The notes: generated by a model not told the origin, from the sequence alone. 64,000 nucleotides of DNA from Streptomyces xanthii (GCF_014621695.1 NZ_CP061281.1:2542001-2606000), one strand, 5' to 3'; positions 1 to 7,678 are shown, counted from the first letter of the stretch. Numbers and translations are program-made.

Positions 1-1605
1 GATGCCCATGGGGCTGTGCGGCGCGCTGGGCCGGGCGTCCTCCCGTATCTCCCACTCGGCGACGGCGGCGGCGAACTCGGTGCCGGGCAGGGCCACTTCG
101 AGGGGTACGGGATCGTCGTCGGCCCGGGTCGCGTCGGCGGCCTCCAGGACGCCGACGAGTGCGTCGAGCGCGCTCTCGCGGGCCTGCGCGAAGGGCTGTC
201 CGTCGGTGGGCGGCGTCCGGGCGAGCTCCCAGCGGCCGTCCTCGTAGCCCTTGTAGAGGGACCAGACGTACTGCTGCACCTCCTCCTCGCCCTCGTCGAA
301 GTACGGGGTGGAGGGGGCGTGGTCGAACTCCAGGAGGACGGCGCGCGGGCGCGGGCGCAGGGTGCCGAGCTGTCCGCGCTGCTTGGCGTCCAGGGCGTGG
401 CCGCGCTTCATGACGGACTCGTAGAGCTCACGCGCGCGTGCCGCCGCCTCCGGTTCGGCGGAGTGCTTGGAGATCCACTTCGCCACGAGGACGAGGTAGC
501 TGAGGTGGACGGCGAGGTCGCCCTCGCCGCCGAAGCCGTGCAGCATGCCGAGTCCGTCGCGCCAGCCGACGGGGGCGACGGAGTGGGCCACGGTCCGGTC
601 CAGGGCCTCGGCCGCGAGTTCGCGCACGGTCGCGGAGGTGCTGGGCGGGGGCATCGCGCCGAGCTGGTGCAGGGCCTCCAGGCGGTCGAGCACGCCCCAG
701 GAGCCGCGCCGCCTGGGCAGGGCGCGCTGGGCGTCGACCCAGGTGGGTTCGCCGTTGCCGTGCTCGGGGTGCTGGCGGTGCCAGTGCCAGTCGTCGTGGC
801 GCCGCATCAGCTCCTCGTACGGGTCGGGGCCGAGGTCGGGGGCGCCGTCGAGGTGCGCGGCGGCGGTCAGCGCGCGCAGGCCGCTCACGGCGACGGCGAT
901 CCCGGAGCCGCCTTCGCGGAAGCGCGCCTTGACGACACCGACGATCTCGCCGCGCTCCAGGTCGACGAGCGGCCCGCCGGAGGTGCCGGGGCGCATGTCG
1001 GCCCGCAGCTCGAACTTGATCCGGGTGCCGGTCGTGCCGCCGTAGCCGCAGGAGAGGCTCTCGGGTTCGCTGTGGCCGGGCACGCCGGAGGGGTGCGCGA
1101 AGCGGCCGACGATGCCGCCGCTGCCGAACTCGCCCGGCGGCCGGTCGGTGAGCCACGCGCAGCGCTCCCGGTCCATCGGGTCGAGCAGGGCGACCAGCGC
1201 CAGGTCCGGGCCGCTCCTGTCGGTGGCCGGGGCCGCCATGTCGGCCTCGGACACGAGGAGGTCGGTGGCGCTGTCGGGGCCGTGCGGGCCGGAGCGGGCG
1301 GCCCGGGGCAGCGGCATGGAGTACGCGACCCGGCCGCGCAGCACCCGTCCGTCCACGTAGACGCCGACGTCGGTGCCGTCGGGGCGCACGGCGCGGCGGG
1401 CCCGCCGCCCCGGCCCGTCGACCAGCACGTGCGCGCAGGTCAGCACCCAGCCGGGGGCCACGAGGAAGCCGCTGCCCCACAGGGCGCGCGAGCCGCGCTG
1501 GGCGACGATCGGCAATCCGTCGTCGGAGGGTGGCGGAGCCCCGAGCCCTACGGTCGCCTCCTCGGTCAGCTGCCACAGCTCTCCGCGGTCCGGAGGGGTC
1601 GCCAT
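1..1605 (-). CDS. Trypsin-like serine protease with VMAP-type C-terminal region (partial, runs off left edge)
   Basis: At least 535 residues are visible; the stop lies beyond the window. Residues ~20-235 read as a trypsin-fold protease with an intact triad: His59 (LTCAHVL), Asp134 (PDLALVAL) and Ser209 (GTSGGPL). The remainder is mostly helical, and near the edge a segment (LEVALP...AEWEIRED) resembles the VMAP-C domain. Family knowledge: vWA-MoxR-associated proteins work with a MoxR AAA+ ATPase and a vWA protein in NTP-dependent conflict systems. ATG 1605 is chosen because it overlaps the stop of the upstream Trypco1 gene (TGATG), implying coupled translation. No signal peptide is seen, so a cytosolic role is inferred. 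MoxR/vWA partners, if present, lie to the left and cannot be seen. The protease call is firm; the VMAP assignment is from sequence feel. Confidence 0.8.
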   Translation of the reverse strand, partial: MATPPDRGELWQLTEEATVGLGAPPPSDDGLPIVAQRGSRALWGSGFLVAPGWVLTCAHVLVDGPGRRARRAVRPDGTDVGVYVDGRVLRGRVAYSMPLPRAARSGPHGPDSATDLLVSEADMAAPATDRSGPDLALVALLDPMDRERCAWLTDRPPGEFGSGGIVGRFAHPSGVPGHSEPESLSCGYGGTTGTRIKFELRADMRPGTSGGPLVDLERGEIVGVVKARFREGGSGIAVAVSGLRALTAAAHLDGAPDLGPDPYEELMRRHDDWHWHRQHPEHGNGEPTWVDAQRALPRRRGSWGVLDRLEALHQLGAMPPPSTSATVRELAAEALDRTVAHSVAPVGWRDGLGMLHGFGGEGDLAVHLSYLVLVAKWISKHSAEPEAAARARELYESVMKRGHALDAKQRGQLGTLRPRPRAVLLEFDHAPSTPYFDEGEEEVQQYVWSLYKGYEDGRWELARTPPTDGQPFAQARESALDALVGVLEAADATRADDDPVPLEVALPGTEFAAAVAEWEIREDARPSAPHSPMGI

Positions 1606-2054
1606 CAGGCCCCGGCCCGGCTGTCGCCTTCCTCGGCACCGTCGCCCGGGGCGGGGCCCGGCACGGGTGCCGGGCCCGCGTCGGTGTCGGCGGCGGCGCG
1701 GCGGGCGGCCCGGCGGTCGGCGTGGTGCCAGGTCAGGGTGATCGACAGATTGGCCTTCGCCTCGCCGTCGGCGAGCACCGCGACGGCCTTGCCCGGCTTG
1801 GCGCTGACCTCGATGCCGAACGTCACCGCGGTCTCGTCCGGCGCGACCGCGGCCGTGGCCGTACGGACCGAGCGGGCGACGCCCTCGACGGTCTCCTTGA
1901 GGCCCTCGACGCGGGTGACCACGTTCTCCCACAGGCCGACGTCCTCGTAGAGGTCGTCGTAGTCGTCCTGCCCGCCGAGGCGCGGCAGGTTCGAGGCCCG
2001 GACCCAGACCTCCGTGCCGTCCGGCAGCCGCACCGGCCGTATCGCGTCCCCCAT
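1605..2054 (-). CDS. Trypco1 (CU044_2847) family protein
   Basis: 149 residues. The N-terminus (IRPVRLPDGTEVWVRAS) and the C-terminal half (VTFGIEVSAKPGKAVAVLADGEAK followed by LSITLTWH) match the pattern of the Trypsin-co-occurring domain 1 family: a short beta-rich module encoded beside trypsin/VMAP proteins. The family is proposed to be an accessory or adaptor in those conflict systems; its biochemistry is not established. The C-terminal ~30 residues are a low-complexity Pro/Ala/Gly tail. It is the first gene of a leftward operon and its TGA overlaps the protease ATG. No membrane segment or catalytic motif is visible. Confidence 0.8.
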   Translation of the reverse strand: MGDAIRPVRLPDGTEVWVRASNLPRLGGQDDYDDLYEDVGLWENVVTRVEGLKETVEGVARSVRTATAAVAPDETAVTFGIEVSAKPGKAVAVLADGEAKANLSITLTWHHADRRAARRAAADTDAGPAPVPGPAPGDGAEEGDSRAGA

Positions 2055-2107
2055 GGCGCACTCCCCCGTCGCCGCGGCGCACCATGTCCCGTACGCCCCA
2101 CCGGTAT

Positions 2108-2120
2108 TGATGAGTCATCA
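2108..2120. promoter_or_regulatory. Palindrome upstream of the Trypco1-protease operon
   Basis: TGATGA-G-TCATCA is a perfect 6+6 inverted repeat 54 bp upstream of the Trypco1 start and 132 bp upstream of the divergent small gene. It is placed as an operator or promoter element would be. No regulator is identified and no clear -35/-10 pair is seen around it. Confidence 0.35.
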
Positions 2121-2251
2121 GGCTAGCTCGCGGGGGCGGCCGGGGCGAGAGCGCACGGTCGTCGCCCGGTGCCCGTCCGTGACCCGCCGGGCCGCGCCTA
2201 TCCTGGCAGGGACAACGCACCACGAGCAGGACGAGCAGCACGGAGCACCCC

Positions 2252-2434
2252 TTGTACTTCACCGACCGTGGCATCGAAGAGCTGGAGAAGCGGCGCGGCG
2301 AGGAGGAGGTCACCTTCGAGTGGCTGGCCGAGCAGCTGCGGACGTTCGTCGATCTGAACCCGGACTTCGAGGTGCCGGTGGAGCGCCTGGCCACGTGGCT
2401 GGCGCGGCTGGACGACGACGAGGACGAGGAGTAG
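2252..2434 (+). CDS. DUF6104 family small protein
   Basis: 60 residues starting with TTG (MYFTDRGIEELEKRRGEEEV...), with GGAG at 2242-2245 about 7 nt upstream. A very acidic, mostly helical protein ending DDDEDEE. It resembles a short conserved streptomycete family (DUF6104) of unknown function. It stands alone, divergent from the Trypco1 operon and convergent with the next gene. No active-site or membrane feature is visible. Confidence 0.7.
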   Translation: MYFTDRGIEELEKRRGEEEVTFEWLAEQLRTFVDLNPDFEVPVERLATWLARLDDDEDEE

Positions 2435-2471
2435 ACGAGGAGTAGGGGCGAGGCAGGGCGCGGAGCGGGAC

Positions 2472-2597
2472 GGCGGGCAGGGGTCCGTCGGCGGCGGGCA
2501 GGGGTCCGTCGGCGGCGGGTACGGGGCCGCCGGTGGCGGGTACGGGGCCGCCGGTGGCGGGTACGGGGCCGCCGGTGGCGGGTACGGGGCCGGGCGG
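2472..2597. repeat. Six tandem copies of a 21-bp repeat
   Basis: Period 21 bp, starting at 2472, 2493, 2514, 2535, 2556 and 2577. The first two copies are of the ggcgggcaggggtccgtcgg type and the last four of the ggcgggtacggggccgccgg type. The array sits between the stop codons of two convergent genes, so it is non-coding. A multiple of three keeps a fortuitous Pro/Ala/Tyr heptad frame open on the minus strand. Confidence 0.9.
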
Positions 2598-2600
2598 GCG

Positions 2601-3455
2601 TCAGTCGCGGGCCGAGCGCATCCGGTCGTACGCGAGACCGAGCGCGCCGTGCGCGAGCAGCACCGCGCCCGCCGTGAGCCAGCCCCCGCTGCGCCGGCGC
2701 AGGCCGTGCAGGGCGAGCGGGAGACCGGCGGCGAGCTGTGCGGCGGCGAGGCAGCGGGCCTTGGGGCCGCGCAGCCAGGGGCCGATGCCGGTGCCCTCGA
2801 CGACGTCGAGTTCGGCGTGCATCGCGTCGCGCCAGCCGGACCAGGAGACGGGTTCGGCGTCCGGCCGGCTCCGCGCGGCCTCGCGGAGCCGGTCGGCGGG
2901 TTCGCCGGGGGCCAGGCCCGCGGGGAGGGCGAGGCCGGTGCGGCTGAGCACCGCGAGCAGGCCGAGCATCCGGGCGCGGGCGTCGGAGGCGCTGTCGGGT
3001 TCGGTGAGCGCGTCGAGCGACTGCATGTCGAGCACCGGGTCGAGGCCGAGGCGGGCGGCGAAAGTCCGCATGGCCTCGTCCTCGCCGGCCGGGGTGCCGT
3101 TCGCGAGCCACACGTAGCCGACGGGGCGGCGGAATCCGGACGCGAGCGTGAAGCCGCTGCGGTCCGCGTCCCACCACAGCGCGAGGGCCGGCCAGGGCGC
3201 GCCGACGGCGAGGGCGCCGGCCCAGCCGCCGAGGATCCGCTCGATCGGTTCACCGGTGCCGTCGGTGGCGCCCGCGGCGTCTACGGTGTCCGCGCCGTCC
3301 AGCCAGGGCTTGGTCTCCGGCACGAGGACGCTCCAGCCGCGGCCGGCCTGCGCGAGGAGCATGCGCCGGCGCAGAAGATGGGCGGCGGGGCCGACCACGG
3401 CGGGTTCGGCGCGGCACAGCAGCAGGGCTCCGGCGGGTTCCGGGGACGACGACAT
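2601..3455 (-). CDS. Conserved actinobacterial hypothetical protein
   Basis: 284 residues (MSSSPEPAGALLLCRAEP...). I do not recognise a domain. The first ~100 residues look alpha/beta (WSVLVPE, ALALWWDAD, GYVWLANG); the centre is a helical acidic region; two hydrophobic helices at about 225-275 (CLAAAQLAAGLPLALHGLRRR, WLTAGAVLLAHGALGLAYDR) may be membrane-associated. Codon use is typical of its neighbours. It transcribes toward the 21-bp array and is divergent from the PadR operon. Confidence 0.7.
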   Translation of the reverse strand: MSSSPEPAGALLLCRAEPAVVGPAAHLLRRRMLLAQAGRGWSVLVPETKPWLDGADTVDAAGATDGTGEPIERILGGWAGALAVGAPWPALALWWDADRSGFTLASGFRRPVGYVWLANGTPAGEDEAMRTFAARLGLDPVLDMQSLDALTEPDSASDARARMLGLLAVLSRTGLALPAGLAPGEPADRLREAARSRPDAEPVSWSGWRDAMHAELDVVEGTGIGPWLRGPKARCLAAAQLAAGLPLALHGLRRRSGGWLTAGAVLLAHGALGLAYDRMRSARD

Positions 3456-3568
3456 GGGCTCACGCTAGGTCAATTTGTCAGGGTTCGGCCAGAAATGGCG
3501 GCCGGGCGGGTGGGGCGGGGAGGCGTCGCTCGTGCGGGTGAGCCCGGCGGAGCTCTGCCGCGACAGTC

Positions 3569-3617
3569 TTGACTTCCCGTATCCGCGATATATCGTGTTT
3601 GACAGAGGACGCGATAT
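3569..3617 (+). promoter_or_regulatory. Promoter and PadR-type operator for the DUF4097-padR operon
   Basis: TTGACT (3569-3574) is a good -35; TATCGT (3591-3596) lies 16 bp further as -10. The -10 overlaps the perfect palindrome CGATATATCG (3586-3595). A second half-site CGCGATAT (3610-3617) forms an inverted repeat with ATATCGTG (3590-3597). AT-rich palindromes are typical PadR targets, and a PadR gene is the second gene of this operon, so autoregulation is inferred. Confidence 0.65.
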
Positions 3618-3646
3618 GGCGCGTTCACGGTGGAGGAGGTCGCACC

Positions 3647-4531
3647 ATGCCCGAGTGGTCCGTCGCGGAGCCGCAGAAGCTCGTCTTCGACGAGCCGGTG
3701 AGGGCGCTGCATGTGCGCGTGGTGAACGGGACGGTGAACGTGGTGGGCACCGACGACCCGACCGCCCGCCTGGAGGTCTCGGAGATCGAGGGACCGCCGC
3801 TGATGGTGACCCAGCGGGACGGGGTCCTGTCGGTCGCGTACGACGACCTGCCCTGGAAGGGCTTCCTGAAATGGCTCGACCGCAGAGGCTGGCACCGCAG
3901 CGCGGTCGTCACCCTCACCGTGCCCACGGGGTCCAGGGTCGAGGTGGGCGTGGTCGGGGCCGGCGCGGTGGTCTCCGGCATCGAGGGGCACACGGAGATC
4001 AAGGGCGTCTCCGGTGACACGACGCTGGTGGGCGTCACGGGCCCGGTGCGCACGAGCACGGTCTCCGGCAGCGTGGAGGCCCAGGCGGTGACGGGCGACC
4101 TGCGGTTCAACTCGGTCTCGGGCGATCTGACGGTCGTCGAGGGCTCCGGTTCCTTCGTGAAGGCGGACACCGTCAGCGGCGCGATGATCGTGGACCTGGA
4201 CCCGGCGGGCCCGACCGACGTCAGCCTGACCAGCGTGTCCGGCGAGATCGCCATCCGCATCCCGCACCCGGCGGACACGCAGGTGGAGGCGAACACGACG
4301 AGCGGCGCGGTGTCCAACGCGTTCGACGGCCTGCGCGTCTCCGGCCAGTGGGGCGCCCATAAGATCACCGGGAGGCTCGGTGCGGGCACCGGCAGCCTCA
4401 AGGCGACCACGGTCTCCGGCTCCATCGCGCTGCTGCGCCGGCCTCCGGGCGAGGACGACCCGTTCGACGGAGAGACCGGGCCGCACACCCCCGCCGACGA
4501 CACCGGCGACGCTGACAAGAAGGTGCTCTGA
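3647..4531 (+). CDS. DUF4097 family beta-strand repeat protein
   Basis: 294 residues from ATG 3647, preceded by GGAGG at the right spacing. An upstream in-frame start would have poor Shine-Dalgarno context and would begin inside the promoter. Most of the protein is a repeating beta pattern with recurrent VSG/TVSG turns (GVSGDTTLVGVTG, TVSGSVEAQAVTGD, SVSGDLTVVEGSG, TVSGSIALLRR), typical of DUF4097 beta-helix-like adhesin folds. No signal peptide is visible. Such proteins are often paired with PadR regulators; here the PadR start follows after one base. Exact role unknown. Confidence 0.85.
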   Translation: MPEWSVAEPQKLVFDEPVRALHVRVVNGTVNVVGTDDPTARLEVSEIEGPPLMVTQRDGVLSVAYDDLPWKGFLKWLDRRGWHRSAVVTLTVPTGSRVEVGVVGAGAVVSGIEGHTEIKGVSGDTTLVGVTGPVRTSTVSGSVEAQAVTGDLRFNSVSGDLTVVEGSGSFVKADTVSGAMIVDLDPAGPTDVSLTSVSGEIAIRIPHPADTQVEANTTSGAVSNAFDGLRVSGQWGAHKITGRLGAGTGSLKATTVSGSIALLRRPPGEDDPFDGETGPHTPADDTGDADKKVL

Positions 4532-4532
4532 C

Positions 4533-5747
4533 ATGCCCCCCGTCTTCGCCCACGGCCGCCTGCGCCTGTACCTCCTGAAGCTGCTCGACGAGGCGCCGCG
4601 CCACGGCTACGAGGTGATCCGGCTCCTCGAAGAGCGTTTCCAGGGGCTGTACGCGCCGTCGGCGGGCACCGTCTATCCCCGGCTGGCCAAGCTGGAGTCC
4701 GAGGGGCTTGTCACCCACACCACCGAGGGCGGCCGGAAGGTCTACGCGATCACGGACGCGGGCCGGGCCGAGCTGGCCGACCGCAGCGGGGAGCTGGCCG
4801 ACCTGGAGCTGGAGATCCGCGAGTCCGTGGCCGAGCTGGCCGCCGAGATCCGCGACGACGTACGGGGAGCGGCGGGCGATCTGCGCCGCGAGGTGCGGGC
4901 CGCGACATCGAAGGCCGGCGGCGCCCCGGGCACCGGGGCCGGACCGGGGATCGGCCTCGGCGGACTGGGGGACGTGACGGACCACGAGTCCTGGCGCGCC
5001 GCCAAGGAGGAGCTGCGCCGGGCCAAGCAGGAGTGGAAGGAGCAGGCGCGGCGCGCGAAGGACGAGAGCCGCCGGGCCCGCGAGGAGGCCCAGCGGGCGC
5101 GCCGCCAGGCCAAGGAGACGCAGGACAAGGTGCGGGCGCAGGCGCAGGAGGAGTTCCAGCGCATGGCCAAGCGGGTGCAGGACCACTTCGCGCGGGGCGA
5201 CTGGCCGACGGGGGTCCGCGAGGGGCTGTCCGAGCTGGCCCGGGAGTTCGGCGAGTTCGGCAAGACCTTCGGTAAGGAATCGGGCCGACCGCGGCCTCAG
5301 GGGGAGGCGCCGGACGGCAAGGAGAGTGCGGGCTCGGGCTCGGCCGGAGGCGCGGGCGGGGCTGCCGGTGCGGGCTCGGGCTCGGCCGGAGGCGCGGGCG
5401 GGGCTGCCGGTGCGGCTTCAGGCTCTGACGCCGGGACCGGCAGTGGGGCGGGGTCCGACGCCGAGGCCGGGTCCGACAGCTCCGCGCGCTCAGGCGGCGC
5501 CGGTCCGACGTACCGTCCGGCCTCGGAGGAGATCCCGGTCGAGTACATCCCGTCCTGGGCCACGGCCGAGGACAGCACCGGCGATCCGGCCCGCGACCTG
5601 GACCGCCTCCTGGACCGGTTCCGCGACGACATCCGCGACGCGGCCCGCGACCACGGCGTCTCCCCCACTCAGCTCCAGGAGGCCCGCCGCAGACTCTCGG
5701 AGGCGGCGGCCCACATCGGGGCGGCGCTCAGGGCTCCGCGAGGGTAG
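4533..5747 (+). CDS. PadR family transcriptional regulator with long coiled-coil/low-complexity tail
   Basis: 404 residues, far longer than a minimal PadR (~110-180). Residues 1-80 are the winged helix (LRLYLLKLLDEAPRHGYEVI, then SAGTVYPRLAKLESEGLV and RKVYAITDAGRAEL). Residues ~85-125 and ~150-240 are charged coiled coils (REEAQRARRQAKETQDKVR). Residues ~260-320 are Gly/Ala/Ser-rich and hold a duplicated 42-bp segment. The last ~80 residues are again helical. It is co-transcribed with DUF4097 and is the likely repressor acting at 3586-3617. Confidence 0.85.
   Translation: MPPVFAHGRLRLYLLKLLDEAPRHGYEVIRLLEERFQGLYAPSAGTVYPRLAKLESEGLVTHTTEGGRKVYAITDAGRAELADRSGELADLELEIRESVAELAAEIRDDVRGAAGDLRREVRAATSKAGGAPGTGAGPGIGLGGLGDVTDHESWRAAKEELRRAKQEWKEQARRAKDESRRAREEAQRARRQAKETQDKVRAQAQEEFQRMAKRVQDHFARGDWPTGVREGLSELAREFGEFGKTFGKESGRPRPQGEAPDGKESAGSGSAGGAGGAAGAGSGSAGGAGGAAGAASGSDAGTGSGAGSDAEAGSDSSARSGGAGPTYRPASEEIPVEYIPSWATAEDSTGDPARDLDRLLDRFRDDIRDAARDHGVSPTQLQEARRRLSEAAAHIGAALRAPRG
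5326..5409 (+). repeat. Perfect 42-bp tandem duplication inside padR
   Basis: Bases 5326-5367 and 5368-5409 are identical, encoding two copies of a 14-residue AGSGSAGGAGGAAG-type linker. The frame is preserved (42 = 14 codons). It lengthens the disordered linker between the coiled coil and C-terminal helices of the PadR protein and is a likely length-variable site between strains. Confidence 0.9.
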
Positions 5748-5768
5748 GAGAGGAAGGGTGAGGCGGCC

Positions 5769-6398
5769 TCAGCTCGCCGCCTCCCCGCGCCCGTCCCCGC
5801 CCCCGTCCGAGTCCGGGTCCGAGTCCGAGTCTGCGTCCGGGTCCGAGGCCGCGTCCGAGTCGGAGCCGTAGAGGACCCGTTCCACCCCGGACACGGTCAC
5901 GCCGTGCGCGGCCAGGACCTCCATGGGCGTGCCGGGACGGGTCGCGAGGGCGAGGAGGAGGTGCTGGTCACCGATGGAGCGGTCGCGGTGGGCCAGGGCG
6001 ATCCGCAGGGAGGACTCCAGGACGCCCTTGGCCTCCTTGGTGAACGGGCGGCGTCCGCCGAGCCGCCGCCCACCGGTCAGGGCGCCGACGCCATGGGTCT
6101 CCTCGACTCGGGAGACGATCTCGTCGAGGTCGATGCCGAGCCCGGCGAGGGCCTCGGCGTCCGCCTGTGAGAGTCCGGCCCGGCGCCGCGCCGAGGTCAG
6201 GTCCTGCCCGATCGCCGCGCGCCGCGCGTCCGTGGCGGCGCCGAGCGCGCCCAGGGCGAAGGCCGCCCGGGTGCCACGGGCCTCCAGGAGGGCGAGCAGC
6301 AGATGCCCCTCGTCGACCTGCGGGGCGCGTTCCTGCTCGGCCTTGTCGACGGCGCCGCGCACGACATCGCGGGCGCCCTTGGTGAACCGTTCGAACAT
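5769..6398 (-). CDS. Clp N-terminal (Clp-R) domain protein
   Basis: 209 residues (MFERFTKGARDVVRGAVDKA...). It holds two Clp repeat-like segments, VDEGHLLLALLEA at ~33-45 and SIGDQHLLLALATRPG at ~140-155, as in the N-domain of ClpA/ClpC, but no AAA+ module, so it may be a stand-alone substrate-binding or adaptor protein. The C-terminus is a Ser/Asp-rich acidic tail (SDSDAASDPDADSDSD). ATG 6398 is preferred: GGGAGG is 5 nt upstream. ATG 6401 overlaps the HTH stop but leaves only 2 nt. It is coupled to the upstream HTH gene. Confidence 0.8.
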   Translation of the reverse strand: MFERFTKGARDVVRGAVDKAEQERAPQVDEGHLLLALLEARGTRAAFALGALGAATDARRAAIGQDLTSARRRAGLSQADAEALAGLGIDLDEIVSRVEETHGVGALTGGRRLGGRRPFTKEAKGVLESSLRIALAHRDRSIGDQHLLLALATRPGTPMEVLAAHGVTVSGVERVLYGSDSDAASDPDADSDSDPDSDGGGDGRGEAAS

Positions 6399-6607
6399 CA
6401 TCGCCTCCCGTGCTTCTTGTGCACGGCCTGCCGGCTGACGCCCAGCTCGGCCGCGATCTCCTGCCACGACCAGCCCTGCCGACGCGCGCTACGCACCTGT
6501 ACCGCTTCCAGCTGTTCCAGCAGTCGCCGCAGTGCGGCGACCGCCCGCAATCCGACCCGCGGGTCGCGGGCGCCCGCCTGCTCGGCGAGATCCGTTGCCT
6601 CGGTCAT
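6398..6607 (-). CDS. Small helix-turn-helix regulator, leaderless
   Basis: 69 residues from ATG 6607 (MTEATDLAEQAGARD...). The C-terminal half is a clear HTH: SWQEIAAELGVSRQAVHKKHG. The central part (LRAVAALRRLLEQLEAVQVR) is helical. A longer frame reaching 6664 would start inside the promoter. The -10 lies 6 nt before this ATG, so the mRNA is probably leaderless. Inferred role: autoregulator of the HTH/Clp-N operon, acting at the TTGACAC repeats overlapping its own promoter. Confidence 0.8.
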   Translation of the reverse strand: MTEATDLAEQAGARDPRVGLRAVAALRRLLEQLEAVQVRSARRQGWSWQEIAAELGVSRQAVHKKHGRR

Positions 6608-6655
6608 GGTGTCAATGTAAGTTGACACCACCTGACCGTCAACCCCAGTTGACAC
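6608..6655 (-). promoter_or_regulatory. Leaderless promoter overlapped by GTGTCAA/TTGACAC operators
   Basis: On the minus strand -35 is TTGACG (6642-6637), spacer 17 bp, -10 is TACATT (6619-6614), and ATG begins at 6607, where transcription should start. GTGTCAA...TTGACAC (6609-6628) is a perfect 7-bp inverted repeat with 6-bp spacer covering the -10. A further TTGACAC copy (6649-6655) is just upstream of the -35. The layout fits tight repression by a small HTH protein. Confidence 0.75.
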
Positions 6656-6670
6656 GACGGGCACGAAGAA

Positions 6671-6691
6671 GGGGCGCCCACCGGGCGCCCC
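6671..6691. terminator. Rho-independent-type hairpin
   Basis: GGGGCGCCC-acc-GGGCGCCCC, a perfect 9-bp stem with 3-nt loop, downstream of the leftward oxidoreductase gene's stop at 6716. No U-tract, as is common in streptomycetes. Confidence 0.75.
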
Positions 6692-6715
6692 TTCCCCTCC
6701 CTGGACCCGATCGGG

Positions 6716-7678
6716 TCAGACGGTCAGGACGACCTTGCCGAAGAGGTCGCCGCCCGCCATCTTCTCGAAGCCCTCGCGGGCCCGGTCGAGCGGCAGGACC
6801 TCGTCGATCACAGGACGGAGGCCGGTCGCGGCGCAGAAGGACAGCAGGTCCTCCAGCTCGTCCTTGGAGCCCATCGTCGAGCCGACGACCTTGAGCTCCA
6901 GGAAGAAGATGCGGTTGAGCTCGGCGGCCGGCGGGTTGGGGCCGCTGGTCGCGCCGGAGATCACCAGCGTGCCGCCGGGGCGGAGCGACTTCACGGAGTG
7001 GGACCAGGTCGCGGCGCCCACGGTCTCGATGACGGCGTCGACCCGCTGCGGCAGCCGCGCCCCGGACTCCAGCGCCTCGACGGCCCCGAGCTCCAGGGCC
7101 CGCTTGCGCTTGGCCTCGTCGCGGCTCGTCGCGAAGACCCGCAGCCCGGCCGCCTTGCCGAGCGCGATCGCGGCCGTGGCGACACCGCCGCCCGCGCCCT
7201 GCACGAGGACCGAGTCACCGGGGCGCACCCCGGCGTTGGTGAAGAGCATCCGGTACGCGGTCAGCCAGGCGGTGGGCAGGCAGGCGGCCTCCTCGAAGGA
7301 GAGCTCCTTCGGCTTGGGCAGCACGTTCCACTCGGGCACGGTGACCTGCTCGGCGAAGGTGCCCTGGTACTTCTCGGTGAGGATGGACCGGCGCTCGCGC
7401 GGTCCCACCCCGTGACCGGTCTCGCCGATCACCGAATGGAGTACGACCTCGTTGCCGTTCTGGTCGATCCCGGCGGCGTCGCAGCCCAGGATCATGGGCA
7501 GCGCCTCCTCGCCGAGTCCGACCCCGCGCAGGGACCACAGGTCGTGATGGTTGAGAGAGGCGGCCTTGACGTTCACGGTGGTCCAGCCCGGCCGGTCGGC
7601 GGGGGCGGGCCGCTCCCCCAGCTCCAGTCCGTTCAGCGGCTGATCACGGTCGATACGGGCAGCGTAGGCGGCGAACAT
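6716..7678 (-). CDS. Zinc-type alcohol dehydrogenase-like / quinone oxidoreductase (MDR superfamily)
   Basis: 320 residues. N-terminal GroES-like half (VKAASLNHHDLWSLRG, GCDAAGID), then a Rossmann NAD(P)H fold with GAGGGVATAAIALGKAAG at ~150 and FATSRDEAKRKRA. The structural-zinc cysteine cluster is absent, placing it in the quinone-reductase/enoyl-reductase-like branch; substrate cannot be inferred. Start is ATG 7678; the open frame extends upstream to 7735 but without a better site. Single-gene unit closed by the hairpin at 6671. Confidence 0.85.
   Translation of the reverse strand: MFAAYAARIDRDQPLNGLELGERPAPADRPGWTTVNVKAASLNHHDLWSLRGVGLGEEALPMILGCDAAGIDQNGNEVVLHSVIGETGHGVGPRERRSILTEKYQGTFAEQVTVPEWNVLPKPKELSFEEAACLPTAWLTAYRMLFTNAGVRPGDSVLVQGAGGGVATAAIALGKAAGLRVFATSRDEAKRKRALELGAVEALESGARLPQRVDAVIETVGAATWSHSVKSLRPGGTLVISGATSGPNPPAAELNRIFFLELKVVGSTMGSKDELEDLLSFCAATGLRPVIDEVLPLDRAREGFEKMAGGDLFGKVVLTV

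Noticed and set aside
16..1950. 644-codon plus-strand frame over the protease and Trypco1 genes
   Set aside because: Ala/Gly/Val/Arg-rich shadow of two recognisable minus-strand genes; no Shine-Dalgarno.
2472..2597. Possible CRISPR-like array
   Set aside because: Contiguous 21-bp units with no unique spacers and no cas genes.
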